A stretch of 64,000 nt of DNA from Streptomyces misionensis (GTDB lineage Bacteria; Actinomycetota; Actinomycetes; Streptomycetales; Streptomycetaceae): positions 1,984,001 to 2,048,000 of the forward strand of contig NZ_FNTD01000004.1 of NCBI RefSeq assembly GCF_900104815.1, in the 5' to 3' direction. The position numbers and the translations under genes are program-made. The notes beneath the pieces were generated by a model. The model did no database searches. It was not told where the DNA came from and saw only the letters and a list, made by a program, of their open reading frames with translations. How positions within the stretch are numbered: position 1 is the first letter of the stretch; each line of letters begins with the position of its first letter. Positions 16,500 to 24,221 of this stretch are shown in pieces.

Positions 16500-17416
16500 G
16501 CCATCTCCTCCTTCTGTCCGCCGGTTCGGTGGGTGGCGTTCTCCCCCCGGGCCAGGCCCAGGTGCTCGCGCAGGGTGGCGCCGGGATAGAAGGTGCGGAA
16601 CAGGCCGCGGTGCTGGAGCAGCGCCACCGTGCCGTTGACCAGGCGTTCCAGATCGCGGCGCGGCTCGACGGGGACCAGGTGGAAGCCGTCGGCGGCCCCC
16701 TCGGTGTGCCAGGCGGCGACCAGCTCCGCGAGGTCGACCGGCCCGCCCCGGTACAGCGGGCCCATCGGGCTGGGCCGGGGCCCGCCTCCGCCGTGCCCCG
16801 GTTCGGCCGCCTGCTCACCGCCGCCGAGGTCGACGCGCAGGCTCACCAGGACCCGCAGCGCGGCCGGATCGCGTCCCGACGCGGTCGCCGTCGACCGCAG
16901 TTCGTCGCAGACGGCGGCGGCCTGCGCCGGGGTCTCGGCGGGCACCAGGGCCACGTCCGCGTACCGGGCGGCGGCCGTCCGGCCCTGCTTCGTGTCCGCG
17001 TCGACCACGCGGACGGGGTGACCGTGCGGGGGCCGGGACACCGGCCCGGCGACCCGGCGGGCGGGCGGCCGGGCCCCGGCCCGCGGCACCACGATCCGCC
17101 AGCCGGCCCGGCCCCGGCCGATCCAGTCCGCTCCGGCCAGGGCGGCCGGCGCCGGCCAGGGTTCGGCGAGGGCGGGCACCAGCCCGATCCGCCGGGTCGC
17201 CGGCACCACCCGGCCCAGCAGGTCCAGCGCCTCGGACCCGGGCCGCCCGGCCGGGTCGCCCAGGGTCACGAAGTCCAGCCGGCCGTGCTCGGCGAGCCGT
17301 GCCAGCTCCGCGTACGGCCCGGCGCCGGGGCCCTCGGGCGGCTCGACGGCGGCGGCCAGATGCAGCATCCCCCGCCGGTACCGCCCGCTCGTCCGCCCGG
17401 CCGGTCCCGTCCTCAC
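16496..17416 (-). CDS. LLM-class flavin-dependent oxidoreductase (luciferase-like monooxygenase)
   Basis: A 306-residue member of the bacterial luciferase-like TIM-barrel family, which uses reduced FMN and oxygen. Visible family features are LARLAEHGRLDFVTLGD near the N-terminus (about 41-57), ATRRIGLVPAL, the ARYADVALVPAETPAQAAAVCDELR block and a C-terminal segment DGFHLVPVEPRRDLERLVNG. It is shorter than typical members (330-450 residues), and the middle (PPARRVAGPVSRPPHG) is compressed, so activity is uncertain. The GTG start overlaps the stop of the ABC ATPase gene (GTGA), which couples its synthesis to the transporter. The imported compound is its likely substrate. Confidence 0.8.
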   Translation of the reverse strand: MRTGPAGRTSGRYRRGMLHLAAAVEPPEGPGAGPYAELARLAEHGRLDFVTLGDPAGRPGSEALDLLGRVVPATRRIGLVPALAEPWPAPAALAGADWIGRGRAGWRIVVPRAGARPPARRVAGPVSRPPHGHPVRVVDADTKQGRTAAARYADVALVPAETPAQAAAVCDELRSTATASGRDPAALRVLVSLRVDLGGGEQAAEPGHGGGGPRPSPMGPLYRGGPVDLAELVAAWHTEGAADGFHLVPVEPRRDLERLVNGTVALLQHRGLFRTFYPGATLREHLGLARGENATHRTGGQKEEMA

Positions 17417-18174
17417 AGCACCTTCGCCAGGAACGCCCGCGTGCGCTCCTCGCGCGGTGCGGCCAGCACCGCCTCGGGCGGCCCCTGTTCGACGATCCGC
17501 CCGTCGGCCATGAACACCACCGTGTCGGCGACCTCCCGCGCGAACGCGATCTCATGGGTGACGACGATCATCGTGGTGCCCTGGGCGGCGAGATCGCGGA
17601 TGACGTCCAGCACCTCGCCGACCAGCTCGGGATCGAGCGCCGAGGTCGGCTCGTCGAAGAGCAGCAGCCGGGGCTCCAGCGCCAGCGCCCGGGCGATGGC
17701 GACGCGTTGCTGCTGCCCGCCGGACAACTGCGCGGGGTACGCGTCGGACTTGTCCGCCAGCCCCACCCGGGCGAGCAGCCGGTGCGCCAGCGCCACCGCC
17801 TGCGCGCGAGGCCGCTTCAGCGCGGACACCGGCGCCTCGACCACGTTGTCCAGGACGGTGAGATGGGGGAAGAGCCGGAAGTTCTGGAAGACGAAGCCGA
17901 TCTTGGTGCGCCGGCGCAGCACCTCGCGCTCGGGCAGCTCGTACAGCCGGTCGCCGGTGCGCCGGTAACCGACCGGCGCGCCGTCCACCGTGATCTCGCC
18001 CCGGTCCGCCTTCTCCAGGTGGTTGATGGTGCGCAGCAGCGTGGACTTGCCGGAGCCGGAGGGCCCGAGCACGACGGTCACCTCGCCGGTGCGGACCTGG
18101 AGGTCGATGCCCTTGAGGACGTCGAGCGAGCCGAAGCTCTTGTGCACCGACCTGATGTCGACCATGACGGTCAT
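17413..18174 (-). CDS. Polar amino acid-type ABC transporter ATP-binding protein
   Basis: A 253-residue ATPase with Walker A GPSGSGKST (about residues 37-45), the Q-loop VFQNFRLFPHLT, the signature LSGGQQQR, Walker B LLLFDEPTSALDP and the H-loop VTHE. The family (GlnQ/HisP type) powers uptake of amino acids and related compounds. The ATG at 18172-18174 has AAAGGAA 8 bases upstream; an internal ATG three codons later is the alternative. It belongs to the minus-strand operon permease - FAD protein - ATPase - LLM monooxygenase, and it serves the divergent solute-binding protein at 21286. Confidence 0.92.
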   Translation of the reverse strand: MTVMVDIRSVHKSFGSLDVLKGIDLQVRTGEVTVVLGPSGSGKSTLLRTINHLEKADRGEITVDGAPVGYRRTGDRLYELPEREVLRRRTKIGFVFQNFRLFPHLTVLDNVVEAPVSALKRPRAQAVALAHRLLARVGLADKSDAYPAQLSGGQQQRVAIARALALEPRLLLFDEPTSALDPELVGEVLDVIRDLAAQGTTMIVVTHEIAFAREVADTVVFMADGRIVEQGPPEAVLAAPREERTRAFLAKVL

Positions 18175-18203
18175 GAATCGATTCCTTTGTGTGTGAAGGG
18201 CGT

Positions 18204-19961
18204 TCAGGCGGCGGCGTGGCCGGCCCGGGCCCGCAGGAAGGACAGTGCCGTCCGGGCGGTGGCGTCGTTCTGCCGGAAGGCGGGTCCGCCGGTGCGCGGC
18301 CGGGTGAAGGCGCCGGGGGTGCGGGCGTCGGTGTAGGGGCCGAGCGCGAAGCGCCGGGGGTGCGGGCGCCCGGCGCCGTCGAGGACGCGGCCGTCGCGCG
18401 GGTCGACCCGGAGCAGCCCCTCGGGGGTCTCGGCGGCACCGTCGGCGTGCAGGGCGCGCAGCAGGGGGTCGCGGGCGCGGCCCACGGTGGGCGCGGGCAG
18501 CCGGGCCTCGACCAGGGCGCGGGCCGTGACGGAGTGTCCCGGCACGGTGGGACTGGCCGCCCGGAACGCCCCGTCCTCGGCGGTGACGGTCATGTCGGCG
18601 CCGAGGAAGCGCAGCAGGCCCGCCCGGGAGAGTGCGAGCATCTGCCGCAGCCGGGGGCCGGGCGGTCCGGACGCCAGGAAGCTGAAGAACCCGTGCCACC
18701 AGGGCCCGATGTCCCCGAGCCGCACCAGCTGCCCGTAGACGGACAGCAGCCCGAGGAAGACGCCCAGGTCCGCGCTGTGCGCGGGGTCGTGACGCCGTCT
18801 GAGGTCCGCCTCGACACGGGCGCGCAGGCCGTCCTGGAACTCCTCCGGCGAGGCGTACCGCACCCCGGCCAGCGGGTGGTCGAGCGCGGCGAGGTCGAGC
18901 CGGTCGGCCGGGTCGGGGACGGCGGTGGCGACGAGCGCGGCCAGCTCGGCGGGGTCGCCGGCGGCCGTGTACCCCTTCTCGAAGTCGGCCCAGGCGGTGG
19001 CCGTGCGCTCCGGGTGCGCGGTGAACAGCCGGTGGTAGTGGGCGAAGCCCAGCTCCTTCTCCACCAGCGGCCACACATCGCGCCGGAAGTCGAAGCCGTC
19101 CGGCCGGGCCAGCAGGGCGTCGGTCTCGGCGGGGCCGAGGAAGCGGGGCAGCGGGGGCCGGTCGCCGGTCCAGTCGTAGCCGATCTTCGAGTGGTACGGC
19201 ACCCCGCGCCGCGAGCCGACGTACAGCACCGGCTCGCGGCCCGAGGGGAGGTAGGTGTCGCCGTCGTACCGGCCGCCGCGGCCCTCGGTGAGCAGCACCA
19301 TGAGGTCCACGAAGGCCAGTCCGAAGCCCCGGACGAGCACCGGTTCGCCGGGCCGCAGCGCGGACAGGTCGGTGTCGGCGGTGAAGTCGGGCGGCAGGTG
19401 CGTCAGGCCGTGGGTGCGGGCGTGGGCGGCCAACCGGGCCTGTTCCGGGTCGAGTTCGGCGTCGAGGTGGCCGAGGGCGAGGACCACCAGATCGGCCTGG
19501 AGCGGGCGGGGCCGGCCCGCCAGCCAGACCTGCTGGCGCCCGTCGCGGGGGCCGCCGACGCGCAGGGCGCGGGTGGGGTGGTGGTGGACGGTGATGTCCG
19601 GGGGCAGCGCGGCCCGGGCCCGCTCGTACACCCAGCGCAGATAGCGGCCCTGGATCCGGCGGTCGGCGAAGGTGCGGCCGTCCAGTGCGGCCCACTCGTG
19701 CAGGGTGGGGCCCTCGCGCACCGGGCCGTCCATGCGCACCGTGTCGTCGGTGAACATGGTGACGTCCTCGGCGTGCGAGTTCATCCACAGCAGCGGCGAC
19801 TGCTCCTGCCGCCAGATGCGCCCGCCGCCCGGCGGGTGGGGGTCCACCAGATGGATGTCGAGGCCCGAACCGGCGTACAGCTCGGGGGCGTTGGCGGCGA
19901 TGCGTTCGAGGAGGCCGGTCCCCCGCGGACCGGCGCCCACGATCACCAGCTGGGGCCTCAT
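18204..19961 (-). CDS. FAD/NAD(P)-binding protein (COG4529-like)
   Basis: A 585-residue flavoprotein with an N-terminal dinucleotide-binding motif LVIVGAGPRGTGLLERI (residues 5-21) and a second FAD-contact region around IHLVDPHPPGGGRIWR. The middle carries LVVLALGHLDAELDPEQ and VLVRGFGLAFVDLM, typical of FAD-dependent NAD(P)-binding Rossmann proteins of the HI0933/COG4529 type. Its partner may be the LLM monooxygenase, for example as a supplier of reduced flavin or as an N-hydroxylating oxidase; neither is shown. The start overlaps the permease stop (ATGA), which indicates translational coupling. The product is cytosolic, without a signal peptide. Confidence 0.82.
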   Translation of the reverse strand: MRPQLVIVGAGPRGTGLLERIAANAPELYAGSGLDIHLVDPHPPGGGRIWRQEQSPLLWMNSHAEDVTMFTDDTVRMDGPVREGPTLHEWAALDGRTFADRRIQGRYLRWVYERARAALPPDITVHHHPTRALRVGGPRDGRQQVWLAGRPRPLQADLVVLALGHLDAELDPEQARLAAHARTHGLTHLPPDFTADTDLSALRPGEPVLVRGFGLAFVDLMVLLTEGRGGRYDGDTYLPSGREPVLYVGSRRGVPYHSKIGYDWTGDRPPLPRFLGPAETDALLARPDGFDFRRDVWPLVEKELGFAHYHRLFTAHPERTATAWADFEKGYTAAGDPAELAALVATAVPDPADRLDLAALDHPLAGVRYASPEEFQDGLRARVEADLRRRHDPAHSADLGVFLGLLSVYGQLVRLGDIGPWWHGFFSFLASGPPGPRLRQMLALSRAGLLRFLGADMTVTAEDGAFRAASPTVPGHSVTARALVEARLPAPTVGRARDPLLRALHADGAAETPEGLLRVDPRDGRVLDGAGRPHPRRFALGPYTDARTPGAFTRPRTGGPAFRQNDATARTALSFLRARAGHAAA

Positions 19962-20815
19962 CGGGCCTGCTCCGTGCCGCGGGCGTAGTGCTTCTCGACG
20001 TAGGTCTGGCCGATGCCGAGCAGGGTGGTGACGACCGCGTACCAGAGGGTGGCGACCATCAGCAGCGGGATCACCTGATAGGTGCGGTGGTAGATCAACT
20101 GGGCCGAGAACAGCAGGTCGTTGACCGCGATGACGCTGACGATCGAGGTGCCCTTGAGGGTGCCGATCAGCATGTTGCCGGCGGGCGGCACGATGGACCG
20201 CATCGCCTGGGGCAGCACGATCCGCCACCCGCGGCGCCACCGGCTCAGGCCGAGCGCCTGGGCGGCCTCGATCTGGTCCCGGCCGACGGAGAGGATGCCG
20301 CCGCGGACGACCTCGGCGGCGTAGGCGGCCTCGTGCAGGGTGAGCCCGATGACGGCGACCGCGACCGGGCTGAGCAGGTTGACCGTCTTCACGCCGAGCA
20401 CCTGCGGGTACAGCGCCCCGATGTTGAACCACAGCAGCAGCTGCACCAGCACCGGGATGGACCGGAACAGCCAGACGTAGCCCCAGCCGACCGCGCGCAG
20501 CACGGGGTTGGCGGACAGCCGGAAGGCGGCGAGCAGGGTGCCGAGGGCGAAGCCGAGGACCATCACCACGGCGGTCAGCCACAGCGTGAGCCACAGCCCG
20601 CGCAGCACCGAGCCGGTGGTGAAGTACGCGGCGACGACGTCCCACTGGAACGCCTGGTTGCGGACGACGGAGGTGACGGCGAGGGCGAGCAGGACGAGGA
20701 CGACGGCGGCGGCGGTCCACTGGCCGTAGCGGCGCTGGGGCACGATCCGGGGGACGTCCGCGGGCCCGGGTATCTCCGGGGCGGCGGGGGCTTGGGCGAG
20801 GGTGTCGGATGACAT
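19958..20815 (-). CDS. Amino acid-type ABC transporter permease
   Basis: A 285-residue inner-membrane permease of the HisM/GlnP type with an extended N-terminus. Hydrophobic segments are visible near residues 34-50, 70-96, 107-130, 146-165 and 246-266. The EAA loop reads EAAQALGLSRWRRGWRIVLPQ (about 182-202) and contacts the ATPase; the segment LWLTLWLTAVVMVLGFALG matches the permease family. The gene is first in the minus-strand operon, with a predicted TTGACA promoter about 115-145 bp upstream. A single permease gene implies a homodimeric channel. Confidence 0.9.
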   Translation of the reverse strand: MSSDTLAQAPAAPEIPGPADVPRIVPQRRYGQWTAAAVVLVLLALAVTSVVRNQAFQWDVVAAYFTTGSVLRGLWLTLWLTAVVMVLGFALGTLLAAFRLSANPVLRAVGWGYVWLFRSIPVLVQLLLWFNIGALYPQVLGVKTVNLLSPVAVAVIGLTLHEAAYAAEVVRGGILSVGRDQIEAAQALGLSRWRRGWRIVLPQAMRSIVPPAGNMLIGTLKGTSIVSVIAVNDLLFSAQLIYHRTYQVIPLLMVATLWYAVVTTLLGIGQTYVEKHYARGTEQAR

Positions 20816-20927
20816 GCGAAGGCTCCGTGACGCGATGGTCGAACGTCGGAACGGGTGATGCCTTCACACGGGGCGCGCCGCCGGGCGGCGCGGATACGGC
20901 CGAGCCCCTCAGCAGGGCCGTGCACCG

Positions 20928-20958
20928 AGAGTACGCAAGCGGTCGCCCGCACTGTCAA
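20928..20958 (-). promoter_or_regulatory. Predicted promoter of the permease operon
   Basis: Minus-strand -35 TTGACA (20958-20953) and -10 TACTCT (20933-20928) are 19 bp apart. The -35 is a perfect match; the spacing is slightly long. The start of transcription would be about 105 bp upstream of the permease ATG. Confidence 0.55.
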
Positions 20959-20994
20959 GGGCGTCCACACTGTGAGCGCTACGTCTCAAGCCGG

Positions 20995-21024
20995 TTGACG
21001 CGGAACCGGATGCCTGTTCCACTT
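20995..21024 (+). promoter_or_regulatory. Predicted promoter for the leader peptide and solute-binding protein
   Basis: A -35 TTGACG (20995-21000) is followed after 18 bp by CCACTT (21019-21024), a poor -10, only 5 bp before the leader peptide ATG. This geometry would give a leaderless mRNA starting at or next to the ATG. It lies head to head with the permease promoter, so the two may share regulation. Confidence 0.45.
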
Positions 21025-21029
21025 GCCCC

Positions 21030-21101
21030 ATGCATCCACAGCAGTGGCTGGTCACCCGCTCCCACATCGACTTCGGTCGCGTGTGGTCCTCCTCCTGTTG
21101 A
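21030..21101 (+). CDS. 23-residue leader peptide upstream of the ABC solute-binding protein
   Basis: A short reading frame from ATG 21030 to TGA 21101 encodes a basic/aromatic start (MHPQQWLVTRS), then HIDFGRV and a C-terminal run of Ser codons ending in Cys. It resembles, from memory, the short putative leader peptides of streptomycetes with VTRxHxDFGRV and terminal cysteines found upstream of sulfur and cysteine genes. A leader ending in scarce or sensed codons could attenuate transcription or translation of the gene 184 bp downstream. No competing gene occupies the space. Function is inferred; the frame itself is clear. Confidence 0.6.
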   Translation: MHPQQWLVTRSHIDFGRVWSSSC

Positions 21102-21171
21102 GCTGACCCCCTGCGTGCGCCCGCGTCCGGCGGGCGTCCTTCACGCTCTGCGCTTTCCTCACGCTTTTCTC

Positions 21172-21227
21172 CCGCGGTAGCCCGCCTTCACACGCGCCTT
21201 CTCCGCGGTAGCCCGCCTTCACACGCG
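21172..21227 (+). repeat. Direct repeat, 25 bp twice with 31-bp period, in the transporter leader
   Basis: The 25-base unit CCGCGGTAGCCCGCCTTCAC plus ACGCG occurs at 21172-21196 and 21203-21227, with six bases between the copies. It lies between the leader peptide stop and the solute-binding protein ATG. The purpose is unknown: either a slipped duplication or two equal sites for a regulator or RNA structure. Confidence 0.75.
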
Positions 21228-21285
21228 TTCCTCCCCTCCCCTCGCGCTCTCGCACGCCCTTTTCCGCCTCAGGAGACCGCAGTCG

Positions 21286-22233
21286 ATGCGTACGCCGATT
21301 TATCGATATGTCATGCCCTTCGCCGCCATCACCTCGGCCGCCCTGTTCCTCACCGCCTGCGGTGCCGGCTCCGCCACCACGGGCGGGGCGGACGCCTCCG
21401 GGGTGGCGGCCAAGTCGGACGCGGTGCCGACCACCGACGTGGTGTCGGCCGAGAAGAAGGACCCGGCGGCGGCGAGGCTGCTGCCCGCGGGCACCACCCG
21501 CCTCACCGTCGCGATCAGCGTCGGCGGCACCCCGCCCGGCACCACCTATCTGTCCGACGGCAAGACGCTGACCGGCCAGGACGTCGACTTCACCAAGGCG
21601 GTCGCGAAGGTCCTCGGCATCGACCTGACGGTGGACCAGGCGAGTTTCGAGGCGATCCTGCCCGCCCTGGACAGCGGCAAGTACGACGTCGGCGCGAGCA
21701 ACTTCGGGGTCACCGACGAGCGCCGCAGGACCATCGACTTCGTCACCTACATCAACGACGGCCAGGGCTTCGCCACCCGCAAGGACAGCAAGCTGTCGAA
21801 GATCACCGATCTGCGGCAGCTGTGCGGGCTGAACGTGGCGACCGGCGCGGGGACGACGTTCGAGGCGACCCTGGAGGAGAACAAGCACCTGTGCACCGAC
21901 GCGGGCCAAAAGCCGTACCAGGTGCAGACGTACGCCGAGTCGAGCGCGATCTGGTCCTCGGTGCAGCAGGGCCGCAGCGACATCGTGATGTCCACGATCA
22001 ACGGCCTGCGCTATGCCGTCGCCCGGCAGCCGGGCCTGAAGTTCCTCAACGAGTTCCACCGCCTGGACGTCGGCTTCGCCTTCAAGAAGGGCACCGAGCT
22101 GGCGCCCGCCTTCCAGGCGGCGGTGAACCGGCTGATCGCCGACGGCACCTACGGCAGGATCCTGAAGAAGTGGGGCACGACCGGCTCGGCGATCGACCGG
22201 TCGCGGATCTCCCCGCCGGAGATCAAGAACTGA
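21286..22233 (+). CDS. ABC transporter solute-binding lipoprotein (family 3, amino acid type)
   Basis: A 315-residue lipoprotein. The signal peptide ends in the lipobox LTAC with Cys25, so the protein is anchored to the outer face of the membrane. The family 3 ligand-binding fold shows TGQDVDFTKAVAKVLGIDL (about 97-115), the hinge motif YDVGASNFGVTDERRRTIDF and the second-lobe segment WSSVQQGRSDIVM. It delivers a polar amino acid or analogue to the divergent permease and ATPase. AGGAGA precedes the ATG by about 9 bases. A peptide-encoding leader with a repeat lies upstream; convergent DUF5685 gene is only 7 bp away with no terminator between. Confidence 0.9.
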   Translation: MRTPIYRYVMPFAAITSAALFLTACGAGSATTGGADASGVAAKSDAVPTTDVVSAEKKDPAAARLLPAGTTRLTVAISVGGTPPGTTYLSDGKTLTGQDVDFTKAVAKVLGIDLTVDQASFEAILPALDSGKYDVGASNFGVTDERRRTIDFVTYINDGQGFATRKDSKLSKITDLRQLCGLNVATGAGTTFEATLEENKHLCTDAGQKPYQVQTYAESSAIWSSVQQGRSDIVMSTINGLRYAVARQPGLKFLNEFHRLDVGFAFKKGTELAPAFQAAVNRLIADGTYGRILKKWGTTGSAIDRSRISPPEIKN

Positions 22234-22240
22234 GCACCGG

Positions 22241-23476
22241 TCAGCAGTCGCACCCGCAGTCGCCGTCGCAGCAGCTGCAGCAGTTGCCGCAGCACTCGCA
22301 GACGTCACAGCAGTCCTTGCAGTCGCCGCAGTCCACGTCCGAGCAGACGGAGCAGCAGCCCTCGCGCCGCTTGCGCGACCAGGGGCCCTCGAACTCGTCG
22401 GCGCAGCACGCCTTGCAGGTGCAGCACAGCCCGAGGGCGGCGGCGCAGCCGAGCCAGAAGCCCCGCTTGTCCGGGCCCTGCGGCGGCCCGCCGTCCGGGT
22501 CGCCCGGGGGCCGGCCCTGGGGGTTTCCGTACGGGTTCCCCTGGGGGCCCGGCTTCCCCGGCGCGTAGGGGCCCGTGGGCGGCGGACCGAAGGCGGCCTC
22601 GGGTGCGGCGTGGCCGCAGGACGTCGTGCCGAACGCCCGGTCGACCGATCGCGGCAGCTCGTGCACCAGCAGCAGGTGGGCCAGCTTCCCGTCGCTGAAC
22701 TCGGCGTCGCGCAGGGCGAGTCGGATGCCGTGCACGGCGTCGTCGGCGAGCCGCCGGGCCTCGTCGCGGGAGGTGCCGGTGGCGGTGAGCGGGTTCCAGG
22801 CGCCGGTGCGGGCGTCGGCCGCCTGGTCCTCCACCGCGTCCAGCAGGTGGGCGAGCCGCCCGAACAGCCGCCCGGCCTCCGCGAGCGGCACCGCGTTGCC
22901 GGGCCGGCCGGCCAGGTGCGCGGTGTGGGCGAAGGCGGCGGCGGTGGCCGTCTCGGTGGGCTCGGTGACCGTCAGGATCGGGGTGCCGGGCCCGGCCAGG
23001 GTCTCGATGCCGAGCTGCCGGTCGACGGCGGCCACCAGGACGCCGGTGTCGAAGCCGACGGCCGCCCCGCTGTGCGCTCCGGCCCGCCCCCAGCCCGCCG
23101 CGACCTTGCGGGCGGCGGCGGCCACGGGCCTGCGGGCCAGCAGCCCGTCCCGGTCGGCGACGTGGTCGCGGACCTTCGCCGCGGCCAGCACCAGGGAGAC
23201 GGCGGCGGCGAGCCGCGCGCCCTCGCCCTGGGCGACGGACGCCGTCCGCATCCCGCGCAGGGCGCAGGGCCCGGCGGTGCGCCGGCCGCCCTCCACGCGG
23301 CCGAGCTGAGCCTCCGTCAACACCGATATCAGCAGGCCGTCGTAGTTGGTGACGATCCGCGCCAGCTGTCCGTGGTCGCCGCGCAGCGCGAGGCAGAGCC
23401 CGCACAGGTGCGCCATCCACTCGTTCTTGAAGCGCTCCCCGAGCCGGTGCGCGCAGGGCCTGACTATTCCGAACAC
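22241..23476 (-). CDS. DUF5685 family protein with cysteine-rich C-terminal tail
   Basis: A 411-residue protein starting at GTG 23476 with GGGGGGA 6 bases upstream (V-F-G-I-V-R-P-C). The N-terminal region has conserved Cys residues (RPCAHRLG, HLCGLCLALRGDHG), a helical middle follows, then a Pro/Gly-rich linker (about 300-340). The final 71 residues hold 23 cysteines in pairs, rich in CC, CxC and Asp (CCGNCCSCCDGDCGCDC), like a metallothionein. Streptomyces homologues are annotated as regulatory or DUF5685 proteins of unknown function. Metal or iron-sulfur binding is inferred. There is no signal peptide, so a cytosolic location is likely. Confidence 0.8.
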   Translation of the reverse strand: MFGIVRPCAHRLGERFKNEWMAHLCGLCLALRGDHGQLARIVTNYDGLLISVLTEAQLGRVEGGRRTAGPCALRGMRTASVAQGEGARLAAAVSLVLAAAKVRDHVADRDGLLARRPVAAAARKVAAGWGRAGAHSGAAVGFDTGVLVAAVDRQLGIETLAGPGTPILTVTEPTETATAAAFAHTAHLAGRPGNAVPLAEAGRLFGRLAHLLDAVEDQAADARTGAWNPLTATGTSRDEARRLADDAVHGIRLALRDAEFSDGKLAHLLLVHELPRSVDRAFGTTSCGHAAPEAAFGPPPTGPYAPGKPGPQGNPYGNPQGRPPGDPDGGPPQGPDKRGFWLGCAAALGLCCTCKACCADEFEGPWSRKRREGCCSVCSDVDCGDCKDCCDVCECCGNCCSCCDGDCGCDC

Positions 23477-23747
23477 CGCGATCCCCCCGAGTGTTGACCT
23501 TGGCGGCCGTCTCACCCGGACGCACCGCGTGTCACCCATCCGCCGCCGACCATCATATTTCACTCACAGTCAGCAGCCGTACGTGTCACAACCCTTGGGG
23601 GACAAGGTGTCTCGACGGATCGGCTGTGCACCAGTACCGTCACAAACCCCCCGCGCGGCGACTATCCACTTGGCGCGCTGTCAGCATCATGGATGACCAT
23701 AGGGGAAGGTGCGGAAGCACGAGAGACCGCTGTGAGAGGAGGCGTCC

Positions 23748-24185
23748 ATGGGATCGGTACGCAAGGCGAGTGCGTGGCTCGGCCTCGTCGACGACAACGA
23801 TGACGAGCGCTATTACGACGACGACTACTCCGAGGGCACCGCGTCCAGGGACGCCTGGGTGACCGACCCTCGGGTGCAGGTGGCCACGGACACGGCCCAG
23901 GAGAAGGGGCGCCGGATCGCCACGGTCACCCCGGACAGCTTCCGGGACGCCCGTGCCATCGGCGAGCTGTTCCGGGAGGGGGTCCCGGTCATCGTGAACC
24001 TGACCGGCATGGAGCCCGGCGACGCCAAGCGGGTCGTGGACTTCGCGGCGGGGCTGATCTTCGGCCTGCGCGGCTCCATCGACCGGGTCTCCAACCGGGT
24101 GTTCCTGCTGACCCCGGCCGACACGGAGATCATCAGCGGTGACGCGTCCGCGCACCGCTCGGACGGCTTCTTCAACCAGAGCTGA
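23748..24185 (+). CDS. SepF-like cell division protein
   Basis: A 145-residue SepF-family protein. The amphipathic N-terminus ([15 protein letters not shown]) fits SepF membrane anchoring. An Asp/Tyr-rich linker ([16 protein letters not shown]) leads to the SepF core (about 60-140) with [41 protein letters not shown] and VFLLTP. SepF binds the FtsZ C-terminus and tethers or remodels Z-rings. By position and acidic linker it matches the SepF-like SflA of S. coelicolor (SCO1749) rather than the main SepF in the dcw cluster. A GAGAGGAGG ribosome-binding site lies 7 bp before the ATG. Confidence 0.88.
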   Translation: MGSVRKASAWLGLVDDNDDERYYDDDYSEGTASRDAWVTDPRVQVATDTAQEKGRRIATVTPDSFRDARAIGELFREGVPVIVNLTGMEPGDAKRVVDFAAGLIFGLRGSIDRVSNRVFLLTPADTEIISGDASAHRSDGFFNQS

Positions 24186-24209
24186 GGCGGGGCCCTCACC
24201 GGCCCCGCC
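24186..24209. terminator. Bidirectional hairpin between sepF-like and acyl-CoA dehydrogenase genes
   Basis: A 9-bp perfect GC stem (24186-24194 with 24201-24209) and a 6-base loop, placed directly after the sepF-like stop and 12 bp after the stop of the convergent gene. Confidence 0.7.
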
Positions 24210-24221
24210 CCGCCCGGGGGC

